This document shows, piece after piece, positions 10,508 to 22,932 of a DNA stretch of 64,000 bases. Numbering within the stretch: the first letter of the stretch is position 1; each line of letters starts with the position of its first letter. The position numbers were made by a program, and so were the translations under genes. Source of the stretch: Pictodentalium vernedei. Lineage: Eukaryota > Mollusca > Scaphopoda > Dentaliida > Dentaliidae. Below the pieces are notes generated by a model. That model was not told where the DNA came from, ran no database searches, and saw nothing but the letters and a program-made list of their open reading frames with translations. The stretch covers positions 31,945,128 through 32,009,127 of the forward strand of contig CM062294.1 in NCBI GenBank assembly GCA_031216915.1. Reading direction: 5' to 3'.

Positions 10508-11045
10508 CAGTACAGCCTACACGTGTATAACAAAGTATACTGTTAGGCGATATTTTTTTCATTGATGACGCCATATTAGAGCCAAATTATGGCGATATTC
10601 CTATAGCATTAAGGCGATACCTTCAACGTGTTGTGGCGAATATCGCAAGAGAAACACGCGCATGGCGCGATATTTTCATAAGTATCGTCGTCATTTTTTT
10701 GATGAAAAGAAGCGGTCGAATATTTTTAATAATAATGGACGATTTCAGCCATACAAAGTATTTTATGTTAAGTGAACTGACGTAGTCGATGTATTCGTTG
10801 TTGTCAATGCAATTAAAGTTTAGATTTCTCTTTGCCAGCCTGGCTTTACGTGAGTTCACGAGAGCATGTTTACATAATAAGTCTAAAGCTCTCAATCTTT
10901 AAAGTCAAAGGAAGAGGGGTGGGGCGAGTCTTCCTTCCGCCCTCGATAGCGGCGATATAAAACACGAAATGGGGTGGTATGAAATGAAATAAAACTAGAC
11001 GTGTGATTCTGCTTTTAAATTACCTGCGGAAATAAATATATCGGA
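10508..11045. other. Unassigned DNA with short ggcgatat repeats
   Basis: The motif ggcgatat recurs several times between 10542 and 10960 without regular spacing. No ORF is recognised. Confidence 0.35.
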
Positions 11046-11118
11046 CAGTTTAAATGTGGAGCAAGTGACAAGTTCCAGTTCAGTTTAAATGTGGAGCAAG
11101 TGACAAGTTCCAGTTCAG
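11046..11118 (+). repeat. 35-bp direct duplication
   Basis: A 35-bp unit starting cagtttaaatgtggagcaag occurs twice in a row (11046-11080, 11081-11115) with no differences seen. A recent tandem duplication. Confidence 0.85.
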
Positions 11119-11581
11119 CAAAGGAAACCGCATTTGATAAATAGATGAAATTTTACAATGCATCACCGTTACTGTTCCTTTGATTCCTTCTGAATTGACA
11201 ATTCATACCTTTGAACACTCAACAGAACAAAACTAGCCCATTGTCTTCATGCGCTAAGATGTTTCCCTACATCATGTTTGGAAGTCGACTCCTTCAGCTT
11301 CATGTTCCAGATACCTGAGTTTTCTTTGATGTTTGTGTTTATTCATTGTGTTCCTGGAAGAACCAGATTTTGTTTTCCGTTTATTATTGCCAATGCTGTA
11401 TTCTTACTGGTAGGTGTGTTCCTATTGACTCGTATTTTGTTATTTACAATTAGTGCACAAACTTATTACTATGGTAGTCGCACACAGTCCTTTCTTCTCC
11501 AAGAAATGTACTTTAAAGTTTCATGTTCAGGGGGCGAATCTCCTTCCAGTGACTGATAGGGAACTGTTTAATACGTTATAG
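11119..11581. other. Region before LINE ORF1, possibly its 5' UTR
   Basis: No clear domain in any frame. Base composition turns T-rich toward ORF1. The true 5' end of the Tx1-like LINE could lie here but no target duplication was identified. Confidence 0.3.
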
Positions 11582-12177
11582 CCCCTGGTAACTGATGGGT
11601 GTATCGTTGCTATATTCTGGTTACAGCCGGTATTTGAATGGTATATCGTCTTTAACCGTATTGAAATTAGTGATAACTTTGGCCGTCTTCAAACGATTAC
11701 CACCATCGATCGACATCGTACTTGCAAGATTTCCCAGTGGGTGGCACAACCTGCTCTTATTCGGTTGCACTGGTTGCCGTTCCATGTTAGGGATTCTGAA
11801 ATTAAAGAGGCCCTTGGTGCCTTTGGGAAAGTCCAAAAAATTGACAATCTCCGAACAACAATTGATAAAACCGTGTATAACGGACTTCGTGCTGTAACTT
11901 TGGTATCCGCTATTGGGGATTTGACGCGTATTCTGCATTTGCTGCGAGTTGCTGGCTGGACGGTTCTACTGACCCAACTATGTAGAGCTCCAATGTGTTT
12001 GAAATGTGGTCAAGAGGTACATCTCCGTAGGGAATGTACTTTCGATTTGAGATCTGATCGTTCATACGTTTCTCGGGTTCTTGGTGCATCCCCGTCTGCT
12101 GCCTCTGTTTATTTAGCTCATGCTGATTCTGGTGAGTGACCTGTTGACCCTGCTCGTCCATCGGACCAACCATCTTC

Positions 12178-12219
<42 letters not shown>

Positions 12220-13070
12220 GAACGCTTCTGCTCCGAACACAGATGCAGTTGTTGCGCTTATAAAAGACTGTTTACGTAAAGCTCGTTTACATGATCTTCA
12301 AGGGATCGCTAAGCCCTTGGCTTCAACGTCGACTGTGGACAATTCTATACATATATTCGGTAGTTCCTGAGACTCAGTTATCGTCTGCTTATGTTCCTGG
12401 TGTTGTATGGCCAGTGTCCAGTGGCGTTCCTGTGTTGCCATCTGCAGCTCTTGGAGCTCCGACTGTTTCTCCTGATATTTCTGAATTACAAACTGTGACA
12501 GCTGATGTTCATCCGCGGCCACTTGCTTCCTCTTCTTCGTCTATGGCGGAGGAGGCAAAGGAAGTTTCAGATGCTTTGGTAATTGAGGAGGGGTTGATCT
12601 CAATCTGGGTGGGGGTGGGGATGAGTCGGTTGAGGCTGCTATAAGTGATGGCATAGTCTCTCCGACTCAGCTCTCCTCCCTGCCTGTCGGGGTCCGACCT
12701 GTCTCTGAAGTAAAGGGTTCTGTTGAAAAAGTTAGTGGGGGATCTAGTGAGGATTTAATCATTTCCTCTGATGGGGAAGCTATGGGTGAAGGTGTGACCC
12801 CTTCAGTTTTATAGGAAACTGAACTTGTCACTGAAATTACTCCAGCTGGGAAGGTCGTGGAAGCTCCTTCCCTCCCACAACAACTTCGTCGTTCTCAGTG
12901 AGCGAAAAAAACTCCTTCTCGTATTCGTCCTTACCAGTCCACCCCTCATTCTGGGCGTCAGTTATTAAGTATTCTCCTGAAGACTTGGCTAATTTAGATG
13001 TCGAGGGCATTCTTGCCGTTGAACATGTTCCTGAAACCCCAGTGTCAGGAACATGTTCCTGAAAAGCAGT
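11582..13070 (+). pseudogene. Tx1/L1-like LINE ORF1 (nucleic-acid-binding protein), degenerate
   Basis: The best part, 11582-12139, encodes an RNA-binding-like segment (LIRLHWLPFHVRDSEIKEAL) followed by a CCHC zinc knuckle (CLKCGQEVHLRREC), the usual order in ORF1 of L1/Tx1-group and related LINEs. An in-frame TGA at 12137-12139 interrupts it. The same frame then continues through a (GCT)n poly-alanine run (12175-12220) to a TGA at 12368. Further low-complexity and basic segments recognisable to about 13070 lie in shifted frames (for example TPSRIRPYQSTPHSGRQ). The copy is therefore dead. It precedes ORF2 of the same element by about 6.5 kb, of which 3.2 kb is an inserted L2-like LINE. Confidence 0.7.
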
Positions 13071-13894
13071 AGCAGTGCCCCAGAACCATTGCCTAATTGT
13101 TAATTTCTTTTTTTCTTTTTTTATCTCTGGTTACTGACCCTCCTTCCGCCCCTGGACTATGAGACTGCCTGCCGATTTTTAAACTACCGATTTCCTATTT
13201 CACCTTCGGGTGTTGTTTTATTTATCCAATCAGCCTTATTCACAACTTGCACGCCTGGGTGTGGATTGTTCTCTGTGAGCACTGTCCACATGCAGGTGTT
13301 CATATTGTGGGGGACTGTGTGTTGTGGGTTAATTTTCTGTTGTCTGTCTTGCTATATATTGCAAGACTTTTCTTGGTTTCCGCATTTTGTCTCTATTATT
13401 TTACATGTATTTTTGTTCATTTATTGCCACGCTCAGTCTGGTATCAAGTTTGTTTTGCTTTGTGTGAATTCGTAATTGTTCGTTTTGGTTGTTTTTCTTC
13501 CGCGGGCTCTGTCTTGTGTCTTGTTTTTTTTTTTTTTTTTTTTCTCTCTTTTTTTTTTTTTTTGGTCATGGAAACATCGTCAGCGCATGCAACTTTTCCC
13601 GAGCCGTTTGCTCTGCTGATTTTTCTCATTTCCATCTTTGGTGGTTCTTTCTCCCACCTTTTTTTTCCTTTCATTGTTTTTTATTATTATATATTATTTA
13701 TTTTTTGATATTTCCTTTCGATTTTTCTTTTCGTTAAAGAATTATCGGTGGCGCTTACAACCCCTCCTGGGGCGTTTGTTCTGCAGCTTCTTCTTATAGC
13801 CTTTTTTGTGGGTGTTATCCCTGTTCCCTTTTTCTTTGTTGACATTTTTTTCATTTATTTTTGATGGTTTTTTTCTATCATTTTTTCTTTTTTT
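13071..13894 (+). mobile_element. T-rich spacer of the Tx1-like LINE between ORF1 and the ~305-bp repeats
   Basis: Strongly T-rich on the plus strand with long T runs (13525-13564). ORFs here are low-complexity and give no domain. Position between ORF1 and the repeat units suggests it is internal LINE sequence. Confidence 0.5.
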
Positions 13895-14881
13895 ATATGC
13901 TCTGTGTTACTCCTCTTCTTTGACCTCGATTCTTCAGTGTACGTGAACCCCTTTCAGGGACACTCGTCCACTGTTTTTCTTAGTTCTGGAATTGAGTGTG
14001 ACACAGTTCTCTCTTGTCTTTTTTCCCTCTTATCTTGTGACATTTATGATTTTCTCTCCCTTTCGTGTTGGGACTTTCTCCTTTTTTGAAGTGTCTTGCA
14101 TTTTGGGATTTTCTGGAGGGTGTTACCCCCACCCCTGTCTTATGGTTCATTCCTGTTATAGTTCATGCCTTGTTGTCTGCACCGCGGGCTGCTTTTGTTT
14201 TGCAACATGATCTGTGTCGTCTCGTTCCGCTAGTTGCGATTTTTTGTGTACTTTTAACCCTTTTAGGGGCACTTGTCTACAGATTTTCTCAACTCCTTGT
14301 TTGGGTACGACACCTTTCGTTGTTGTCTTTTATGCTCCTTTTTTTTTGTTTTACGTGCATCTCTTCTTCCCTTTGGTGTTGAGACTTTGTGCCCCTTCTT
14401 GGGTGTCCTTTATTATCAGAATTTCTGGCGGGTATCGCCCCCACCCCTTTTCCCTCTCTCCCTTTCTATTATTATGGTTCCTGTATTGTTGGCCACGCCG
14501 CCCGTCGCCTTTGTTTCGACACATGTTCTGTGTCGTATCTTTCCTCTAGTTGAGAATTTTTTGTGTAAGTGTAATCCTTTCAGGGGCACTTGTTCACTTA
14601 TTTTCTCAACTCTTGGTTTTGATAAGACACAGTTCTTTGTTGTCTTTTACGCCTCTTTCCTTGTTTTTATATATCTCTCTTTTTCTTTAGTGTTGAGAAT
14701 TTGTGCCCCTCCCTGGGTATCCCTTTTCCTGGTGTTTTCTAGGGGTGTTACCCCCACCCATTTTCTCCTTTTCTCTCTCCATTATTTTTGTCTATGTCCT
14801 GTTGGCCATATTCCCTACTGCCGTTGTTTTTTGACTCATGTTCTGTGTCGTCTCTCCCCTCTAGTTGTGATGTTTTTGTAC
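13895..14881 (+). repeat. Tx1-like LINE: ~305-bp tandem units, first block (about 3 units)
   Basis: Units carry the recurring order ttctgtgtcg, then gtgtacttgtaaccctttta ggggcact, then a conserved block ending in gggtgttacccccacccc. Unit starts are near 13898, 14210, 14527 and 14840, spacing 312-317 bp. The fourth unit is cut by the L2-like insertion and resumes at 18081. The repeats lie directly upstream of ORF2. Similar units occur in the second copy at 46.4-49.2 kb. Confidence 0.8.
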
Positions 14882-14954
14882 GATCTGACCTCACTGTACG
14901 ATCGACTAAAATTACTCAGGATTCTACGGAGTCGGTGAAATAGAAGGGGTGGTG

Positions 14955-17908
14955 CCAGGCGTGTTAAGAGAGTCGTTTCCAAAACATTAAACGTTGCCAA
15001 CCTAGTTTCAATACCTCGAACTGTGACTAGCGATATGGACATCACGGCATGCCTTATCAACCCCGGGTCTATTGTAAACAAAACATCTGACATCCGAGAT
15101 ATTATGGATGACAACAACATTAACTTGGGTCTCATCGCCGAGACATGGGTCTCTTCTAATGACACCCTTACTGATGGTGAATAACAGCATAATGACAAAA
15201 CTTTCCTTCACACACCTCGACCATCTCGGGGTGGCGGAGTGGGATGCTTTTTGACAGGGATGTGAATATAAAAACAGACTCGGGATATAAATTCCAATCT
15301 TTCGAGTCAATGATGGGCACACTAACAACTGGGCCCCTTTCATTACGAATCATAATTGTTTACAGACCCCCACCCAATGCTAAAAACAAACTCACCTTTG
15401 GTACATTCTTGTCGGAATTTACAGAATTCGTTGGATGCTTACTTGCCGCACCGGCACCTTTCATAATAGCGGGGGATTTCAATGTCCACTACGAGAACAC
15501 GAACGACCCCTGTGCGAGACGATTCCTCGACCTGATTCAGTCACTGGACCTGACGCAACACGTATGTGGCCCTACGCATAAAGCTGGTCACACCCTTGAC
15601 TTAGTTATCACGCGACAAAGCGATGAAGACATTCTGTACGGTTTTGATGTGATTGACGTGGCTCTCCCAGATCATTTCATGGTGCAGTTTAACATTAAGC
15701 TAAAACGCTCAACCCATGCCAAAAGAAAGATCTATTACAGAAAATTCCGAACTATTGATCCCAACAAATTCTCCGAAGCCTTTGTGTCGTCAGCACCTGA
15801 TCTCACAGCTATTGACACGGTAGACGAAGTTGTTGATTGTTTCAACAACCTGTTACAAAATCTTATCGATAAATTTGCTTCACTAAAATGTAAAACCTTC
15901 TCTAAGCCTAACTCATGTCCGTGGTTCAATGATGCAACCAGGAAGGCGAAGCGGCATCGCAGACGTTTAGAACTGCAATGGCGATCGTCAAAACTCCACA
16001 TCCACAGGGAACTATATGTAGCTCAGAGAAAACTCGTAAACGACCTAGTCACTCAGGCAAAGAAAAAAATTTTTTCTAATGTTGTGTCCGATAACATTGG
16101 AAGACCAAACGTCCTATCTAGTGTTATAGATAAATTGTTACGCCACAAGGCAAGTGCGACTCTCCCGGAACATACATCGAAGGAAGAACTCGCTGAGAAA
16201 TTTTCGACGTTCTTCATCAATAAAATAGAAGTCATACGGTCTGGACTCACAAGCTGTGGGGACACCGTACCTGTATGTAATGCCACCGCTGAAACTGGCG
16301 TATCTGTAATGAGATGTCGATCTCAGTTTAGCTCTCTTTCAAACTGATTGCCGCAGAGGATCTAATCACCCTTATTAAAAAATCACCGAAACAATGTGCC
16401 CTAGATCCCATCCCGTTAAGACTTCTTAAAACATGTCTACCGACTCTTGCACCATGGCTTTTGGAAATTGTGAACAAGTCCCTTAGCTCTGGGAGCTTTC
16501 CCCAGATAATGAAACAGGCTCTTATCACTCCACTACTAAAAAAGCCTGGGCTTGACCCAGATGTTCTCAAGAACTACAGACCAGTCTCGAACCTATCGTT
16601 CATTTCAAAGTCATCGAAAGAGCAGTGTCTGCTCAAATTCGCCAGCATCTTAAAATTTCTGGTCTAGCCGAGGAATTCCAATCAGCTTATACGCCACAGT
16701 GCAGCGCCGAGACAGCACTGTTGCGTGTCCAAAATGGCATACTCCTGGCTATGGATCAGCGTCAGATATCGTGCATGGTATTGCTCGACCTCAGTGCAGC
16801 ATTCGATACAATCGACCATGCCATCCTTCTGAATCGATTGCAGAATGTTGCAGGTTTCACCGGGCCAGCTCTTGAGTGGATCAGGTCCTATCTGATTGGC
16901 CGGACGCAGAGTGTCACCATTAATGATTCCGCATCGAGTAGGGTCACTTTAAAGTTTGGAGTGCCACAGGGATCAGTGCTTGGGCCCCTTCTCTACGTCA
17001 TCTATGTGTTACCCATTGGCAATATAATACGGAAACATGGCCTTAGCTTTCACTGCTATGCTGATGGCACCCAGCTCTACGTTCATTTCGGCCCGAGCTC
17101 TGAAACATGTGCAAAGGAGCAGCTTGAGCGTTGTGTGGAAGACATTAAATCCTGGATGACTGAAAATTTTCTCAAAATGAATGCTGAAAAAACGGAAATC
17201 ATTTACTTTGGCTTACCCCAACAATTATCAAAAACATCTAAACACTCTCTTAGCATTGACTCAAACACCGTTTCTCCGTCCGTCACTGTTCGTAACTTGG
17301 GATATTTCATGGACGAACAGTTGTCGGCGGAAAAGCATGTCAATATGATTTGTAAATCTGCGTTCTTCCATCTTAGAAATATCGGCAGGGTGCGTCCAGT
17401 GATCGACGAGGGGACGGCTAAACAACTAGTCCATGCTTTTGTAACCAGTCGTTTGGATTATTGCAACTCCCTACTTTTCGGATCTAAACGATCACTATTG
17501 CTGCGTCTGCAACTTATTCAGAATTGTGCAGCAAGGATAGTCACACGACGAAAAGAATTCTGCCACATAACCCCCGTGCTGCTTGAATTGCACTGGCTCC
17601 CTGTAGAAGAGAGGCTGGAATTCAAAATCCTTCTCGTCACATAAAAAGCTCTTAACGGCATGCTACCGTCCTATGTGACAACTCTTATCACGAGATGCAC
17701 ACCTGCAAGATCTTTAAGGCCATGTGCGTCCAACAACTTGACTCACACTTTTCGAAATGCCACGGCAGTAGGCAAACGGGCCTTCTCGGTTGCGGCACCA
17801 TTTTTATGGAACCGTCTCCCTGATCACCTGAAGGCACCTCAATCTCTTACGAAATTTAAATCGTCACTAAAGACCCACCTCTTTATGCGATCTCCTGTAT
17901 ATAACTAA
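14955..17908 (+). pseudogene. L2/CR1-like LINE ORF2: endonuclease + reverse transcriptase, broken
   Basis: Endonuclease motifs: LIAETW (near 15133), APFIIAGDFNVH (near 15456) and HTLDLVIT (near 15590). Reverse transcriptase motifs: LLDLSAAFDTIDHAIL (near 16783), GVPQGSVLGPLLYVIY (near 16960) and YADGTQLY (near 17058). The catalytic YADD is changed to YADG, so the polymerase would be inactive even if open. The frame is broken by a TAA at 15179-15181, a shift near 15240, shifts near 16330 and 16620, and a TAA at 17642-17644; the C-terminal segment (WNRLPDHLK) then runs to 17908. LINEs of this type reverse-transcribe their own RNA at a nicked target. Clade call is by motif style and the TTA tail, so L2 versus a close CR1 relative is uncertain. 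Confidence 0.85.
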
Positions 17909-17999
17909 TCGACAGCTTACACAACACATTTGTTTATTTATCAGTGTAAAGCCTGAGAGCACCTAGGTGGATTCACGGCTATAAACTATATTATTATTA

Positions 18000-18079
<80 letters not shown>
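18000..18079 (+). repeat. (TTA)n microsatellite, 3' tail of the L2-like LINE
   Basis: About 26 TTA units with one early interruption. Generated or copied as the 3' tail of the element. Confidence 0.95.
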
Positions 18080-18080
18080 G

Positions 18081-18950
18081 TGTACTTGTAACCCTTTTAG
18101 GGGCACTTGTCTACTGAATTTTTCAACTCTTGGTTTGGGTACGATACTGTTCGTTGTATTTTATGACCCTCCCTTTGTTTTCCCATCAACTTCCCTCTCC
18201 CTTTGAGTTTGGGCTTGTATGCTCTTTCTGGGGTATCTTTCTTTATGAGCTTGGTTGGGTGGTGTTATCCCCACCCCTTTTTCTTAGTTCGCTTTTTTAA
18301 CATTCCTGACTTTTTGTCCATTTCTGTTGTTGCCGGTGTGTTGACACATGTTCTGTGTTGTTTTCTTCCTTCAGTTGTGACTCCTTGGTGTATTTGTAAC
18401 CTTTTTAGGGGCACTTGCACTTTCACCGGGTTTCGTAGTTCTGGGTTTGAGTATAGCATCGATCATTGTTGTCTTTATCCTCTTCCCTGCTTTATATATT
18501 ATACAATTGTCCCTTTGTGCTGGGAATTATTGCCCTTTCTGAGGTGTTTTGGTTGCATTACCCCTTTTCTCTGTTTCTTTATTATTATTATCGTTCTTAC
18601 CATACTACTTCTCTTGTATGTTGGTATTGGTTTGACACGAGTTCTGTGTTTTCTCTTTCTTCTAGTTGTGTTTTGTTGGTGCACTTTTAACCCTTTTGGG
18701 GGCATTTGTTTACCAATTTTTACGCCTCTTGGTCTGAGTGCAGCACCGTTATTTGTTGTCTTTTGTCCTGCTCTATACATGTTTCCCTTTCTCTTTTGCG
18801 CTGGGATCCTTTGTCCTTTATGGTGTGGTTTTGCTTGTAGGGTTCTCTGGAGGGTGTTACCCCCAAACCCTTTTCTTATTTTCCACTTTATTTGTAGACA
18901 TCTCCTGTTCCCTATATTGTAGCTGCTTTTGTTTTGACGCTTGTTCTGTG
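18081..18950 (+). repeat. Tx1-like LINE: ~305-bp tandem units, second block
   Basis: Continues the array interrupted at 14881. Unit starts near 18350, 18643 and 18945, spacing 293-302 bp. The last unit is interrupted by a hAT element at 18951 and resumes at 19507 directly before ORF2. Confidence 0.8.
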
Positions 18951-19506
18951 CAGTGGCGGCGCTACAGGGGGGCACGGGGGGGGGGATTTGCCCCCCCCCC
19001 CCCAAACGTGGGCTCTACCCCCCACTTGCCCCCCACCCACCACACACACATCCATCCAAACACACAAACACACTCACTCTCTCTCCCTCCCTCCCTCCCT
19101 CTCTCTGCCCCTCCCTCTCTCTATCTCTCCTCTCTCTCTAGCCCCTCCATCTCTCTCTCTCTCCCCTCTCTCTCCCTCCCTCTCTCCCTCTAGCCCTCTC
19201 TCTATCTCTACCTTCTCTCTCTCCAGACGCGGATCCAGGATTTTTTGAAAGGAGGAGCGCTAATTACCATTACATTTAGTCGAAACTTGGACCCAAAGTC
19301 CGTAATATCATTTTTTGGTTTGGTACGTCCACAGGACGTACCAAACCAAAAAATTATATTACGGACTTTGTGTCCAAGTTTCAACTACCTCATAATAAAG
19401 TAATGATATGATCCTTTACGTATTTGCCCCCCTTCATGGGGAGTCTGCCCCCCCCCCCCCTACTTGCCCCCCCTCCCCCACGAAAAAATTTCTGGCGCCG
19501 CCACTG
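18951..19506. mobile_element. hAT-type non-autonomous element with 8-bp target duplication
   Basis: Begins CAGTGGCGGCGC and ends GCGCCGCCACTG. The host sequence gttctgtg is duplicated at 18943-18950 and 19507-19514, the 8-bp duplication of hAT elements. Inside: G and C homopolymer runs near both ends, a CT-rich microsatellite (19070-19225), a second hAT-like tip cagacgcggatccagg (19224-19239) that suggests nesting, and a 49-bp-arm hairpin (19282-19382). No transposase. Confidence 0.92.
19282..19382. repeat. Hairpin shared with the second hAT element (49-bp arms, 3-bp loop)
   Basis: Arms 19282-19330 and 19334-19382, core ggtttggtacgtcc / ggacgtaccaaacc. A related hairpin lies at 22623-22724 inside a different hAT element. 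Confidence 0.9.
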
Positions 19507-22085
19507 GTTCTGTGTCGTTTCTTTTCTTTGGCTGTGATTCACTGGTGTACTTATAACCCTTTTAGGGGTATTTGTCCGCCATTTCTCTCGGCTTTTGGAT
19601 TGATTTCGATGCCGTTTATTATGGGTTTCTCCCTTAATGTGAATGGTCTGCGTTCGTCTAGCAGACTCTCGTCTCTTCGGGATTTCCTTGACCATCCTTT
19701 GTCTGATGTGTTTTTTCTCCAAGAGACGCATGTTGATAGCCTGTCTATGGGCAGGAAAGTTGAGTCTTTCTTGTCCAAATATAAGGCATTTTGGTACTTT
19801 GGTACGGTCGACAGTTCAGGGGTTGTGGTTTTGATTTCTAGAGCCCTGCCATTCACTGTTCAGCATTTTCATTTAGATTCTTTCGACCGTTACTTTGTTT
19901 TGGACATTTCTATTGATGAGTCTTCTTATCGCATCATTAATGTTTATGTCCCTAATATACATGCAGGTCGTAAGCTGTTTTTAATGGATTATTTCCCTTT
20001 TACAGCTCCCCTCCCTCTTATTCTTGGTGGTGACTTTAATTTTATAGAAGATATTTCCATGGACAAGGTAGGTGGTGATGCTTGTTCCTGTCCCTTTGTT
20101 CCAGATGGGAGACTTATATTAGGTGAGTTCCATCTTTGTGACTTTCGTCGTCATTTCCACTCCTCTAGTGTTAATGTTACGTGGACGCGACAAGGTGTAG
20201 CGACGCATCTTGGTCGTTTTTATGTTTCGCGTAAATTATTACCGACATGTCGTTCGTTTGGTCAGTCAGTTGGCTTGTCTGTTCATGATGCTGTATTTTT
20301 CTACTGTGATGGTGCTCAGTCCCCACCCTCTTTAGGGCCTGGTTATTGGAAATGTAACTCTTCGATTTTTGCTGATTCGGATTTTTGTGATAAATTTTTA
20401 GTTTTTGAGGAATCTTTAACGGAACATACTGTCACTGATGTTTTGGTTTGGTTGGAGGAATCTAAATTGAAAATTAAAATTTTTATTCAAAATTATTGTA
20501 AAATTAAGGCACAAGCCTCTCGTAATCGTTTACGTGAACTGGAATCACTTTATCGTGAATTACGTTTGGCTGAATCTTCTCATCCCGGTTCATGCTTTGC
20601 GGATATAGAGACAGTTAGATGTCTTATTCAAGAATTACTTTCTGAGCGAGCTCGTGGCTCCATCATTCGTTCGAGAGCTCAGTATGTTCATAACTAGTTT
20701 TCGCAACTGAAAGTTCACAGGGGCAAATCAAAATTTATTCAGAAACGTCTGGTGGATGATTCTCTTACTGAATCTCCTACTGAAATTTCCCAGGTTTTTG
20801 TTTCCTTCTTTTCGGAAGTGTTCTCTGAAGAACCTATTGACCCTGTAGTCGTAGATGAATTTTTAACTGATCTTCCGCAATTGTCTTCCTCCGACGCTGA
20901 AGCCTTGGATGATGATATTACGGTGGATGAGATTGAAAAGGCTATCTCCGATCTTTCCAGAAATAAAGCACCAGGTTCAGATGGATTAACTGCTGAATTT
21001 TATAAAACATTCTCAGCTGTTTTAACTCCGTGGCTTTTGTGGCTTTATACATATTGCCTTGATGTCCATCGTTTGACCTCTTCGCAACGATTGTCTTTTC
21101 TTACATTATTGTTGAAGGACGCTGCCCATCCCGAGCTTGTTTCTAATTGCCGTCCTATTACTTTGCTTAATTGTGATTATAAAATCCTAACCAAACTTCT
21201 TACTAATAGGATAAAGAATCTGATGGCCTCCATAGTGCACCCGGATCAGACATGTGGTGGACAGAGTCGTACAATTTTTGATAATGTTCATTTATTACGA
21301 AATATTTTTGAGTATGCTGAGTGTAAGTACTTGGCATGTTCCTTCGTTTGTCTAGAGCAGGCCAAGGCTTTCGATCGGGTTAGTCATCAATATTTGTTTC
21401 AAGCTTTAAAAGCATTCGGGTTTGGAGATCGTATTCTCCAATGGACACAATTGCTATATCATGATCTATCATCTAGTGTACTTGTGAATATCTCACCTTC
21501 CGAGCCGTTTTCTGTGACTAGATCGGTCCGTCGGGGTTGCAGTTTAACTCCCTTGTTATATGTTCTATGCCTGAATCCTTTGCTATTCGGGTTCGGACGG
21601 ATCCGGATATAAATGGTGTGACTATCCCCGGTACCTCTGAAGAGGCTAAGATTTCGATTTATGCCGATGATAGTACAAGTATATTGACGTCGGAGCGCTC
21701 GATTGAACGTTTTTTGTATTGGAGTCGTTACTTTGGTCGTGTCTCCGGCTCTAAGCGTAACCTTACTAAAACGAAAAAGTTTTTGGAAAATGGCGCACTC
21801 GCTCTGATCATCCCTTTGGTATATCGTGGGTTGACAATTTGCGAATTCTTGGGATTCATTTTGATTTGCAGCTTTCGATGGACGATCATTTTCATCCTCT
21901 TTGTACTAAAATCTCGAAGTCTTTTTTTTTTTTTAAAGGGCGTAATCTGTTGCTAATTGCTATGTTGCTAGCAAATTGTGGTATGTATGCTCCGCTGTTC
22001 CAATGGGCGTGCATTACCAGAAGTTGCTGCAACGTGCAAGTTTGCGTTTTATTTGGAATGGTACGTGTGAGCCCCTTGCTAGGTC

Positions 22086-22932
22086 TAGGGCTGTCGCGAT
22101 TATTCGATTAGTCGACTAACCGTCGACTATTGAAGTAGTCGACGTTTTTTTTATTTTTAGTCGATCGTCGTTCATTTTCAAGGTAGTACACGTCTACTAC
22201 ACGTCGGGGCTAAATTGCATTGTTTTGTGAGGTGAATGATCAATCAAGGTGAATAACTTTAAATATCTAACCATAGTTAACATTCATATCCGGAAGACTG
22301 TACGACTGTCACTGACTGTGTAAGAAAGAACACTCACAGTTAATCGAGAAGAATAGATTCTTCTGAATTTCTCCAGTCTTGTACACACGAATGCACCCAT
22401 TGGAAAACCCAAAGCGCGGAAGTGACAAAATTATGACGAACGTCAGAACGTCAGATCACTTCTCAAAGTTCGGAACTTCAGACTAAGATCCAATTTTAAC
22501 AACTGACGAGGGAATGCATAGATCTCAATGTTCAAAATTTCGAGAAACTTATTGCAGAAAGGAAACATATGCAGGAACGTTCTTTGGTAAATTCATTTTA
22601 ATTCATCGGCTTCAATCTATTTCAAACTTGGACCCGCAGTCAGTAATATTATTTTTGGGGTTGGTACGTCCTACAGGACGTACCAACCCCAAAAATTATA
22701 TTACGGACTGTGGGTCCAAGATTGGACTACATGTAGCTTCAGTCGGGACCGATTTGTTGTTCCCACAACCCCACTTCGTCTGAACACACTGGTGCCATTG
22801 TCATTTTCAGAGTTTTACGAACAGAAGAATGATTTGCTAAAAAATCATGGGAAGCGACTATTAATCGACTAACCGTCGATTACTGGTCACGATTAGTCGA
22901 TTACAAAAAAAATGATAGTCGCGACAGCCCTA
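22086..22932. mobile_element. hAT-type non-autonomous element with 8-bp target duplication
   Basis: Begins TAGGGCTGTCGCGAT and ends with its complement ...CGCGACAGCCCTA. LINE sequence gctaggtc is duplicated at 22078-22085 and 22933-22940. Subterminal copies of attagtcgactaaccgtcga occur at both ends. It contains the hairpin at 22623-22724. No transposase. Confidence 0.93.
22623..22724. repeat. Hairpin related to that at 19282 (about 50-bp arms)
   Basis: Arms about 22623-22672 and 22675-22724, core ggggttggtacgtcc / ggacgtaccaacccc. Differs from the 19.3-kb copy at positions that stay paired within each copy. Confidence 0.88.

Larger units (their letters stand above)
14882..18080 (+). mobile_element. 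L2/CR1-like LINE inserted in the Tx1-like LINE
   Basis: It interrupts a 305-bp unit of the host LINE: sequence ending ttttttgtac before it resumes as tgtacttgtaaccc after it, with tgtac as a likely short target duplication (14877-14881 and 18081-18085). It ends in a long (TTA)n tail (18000-18079), typical of L2/CR1-like elements. It has an endonuclease and reverse transcriptase in order. It is a near full-length but dead copy. Confidence 0.88.

Noticed and set aside
13247-14938. Several long hydrophobic plus-strand ORFs that look like membrane proteins
   Set aside because: The stretch is T-rich LINE spacer and tandem units; T-rich codons give Phe/Leu/Val by composition alone. Frames overlap and no family is recognised.
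18000-18206. Poly-leucine ORF
   Set aside because: Translation of the (TTA)n tail of the L2-like LINE.
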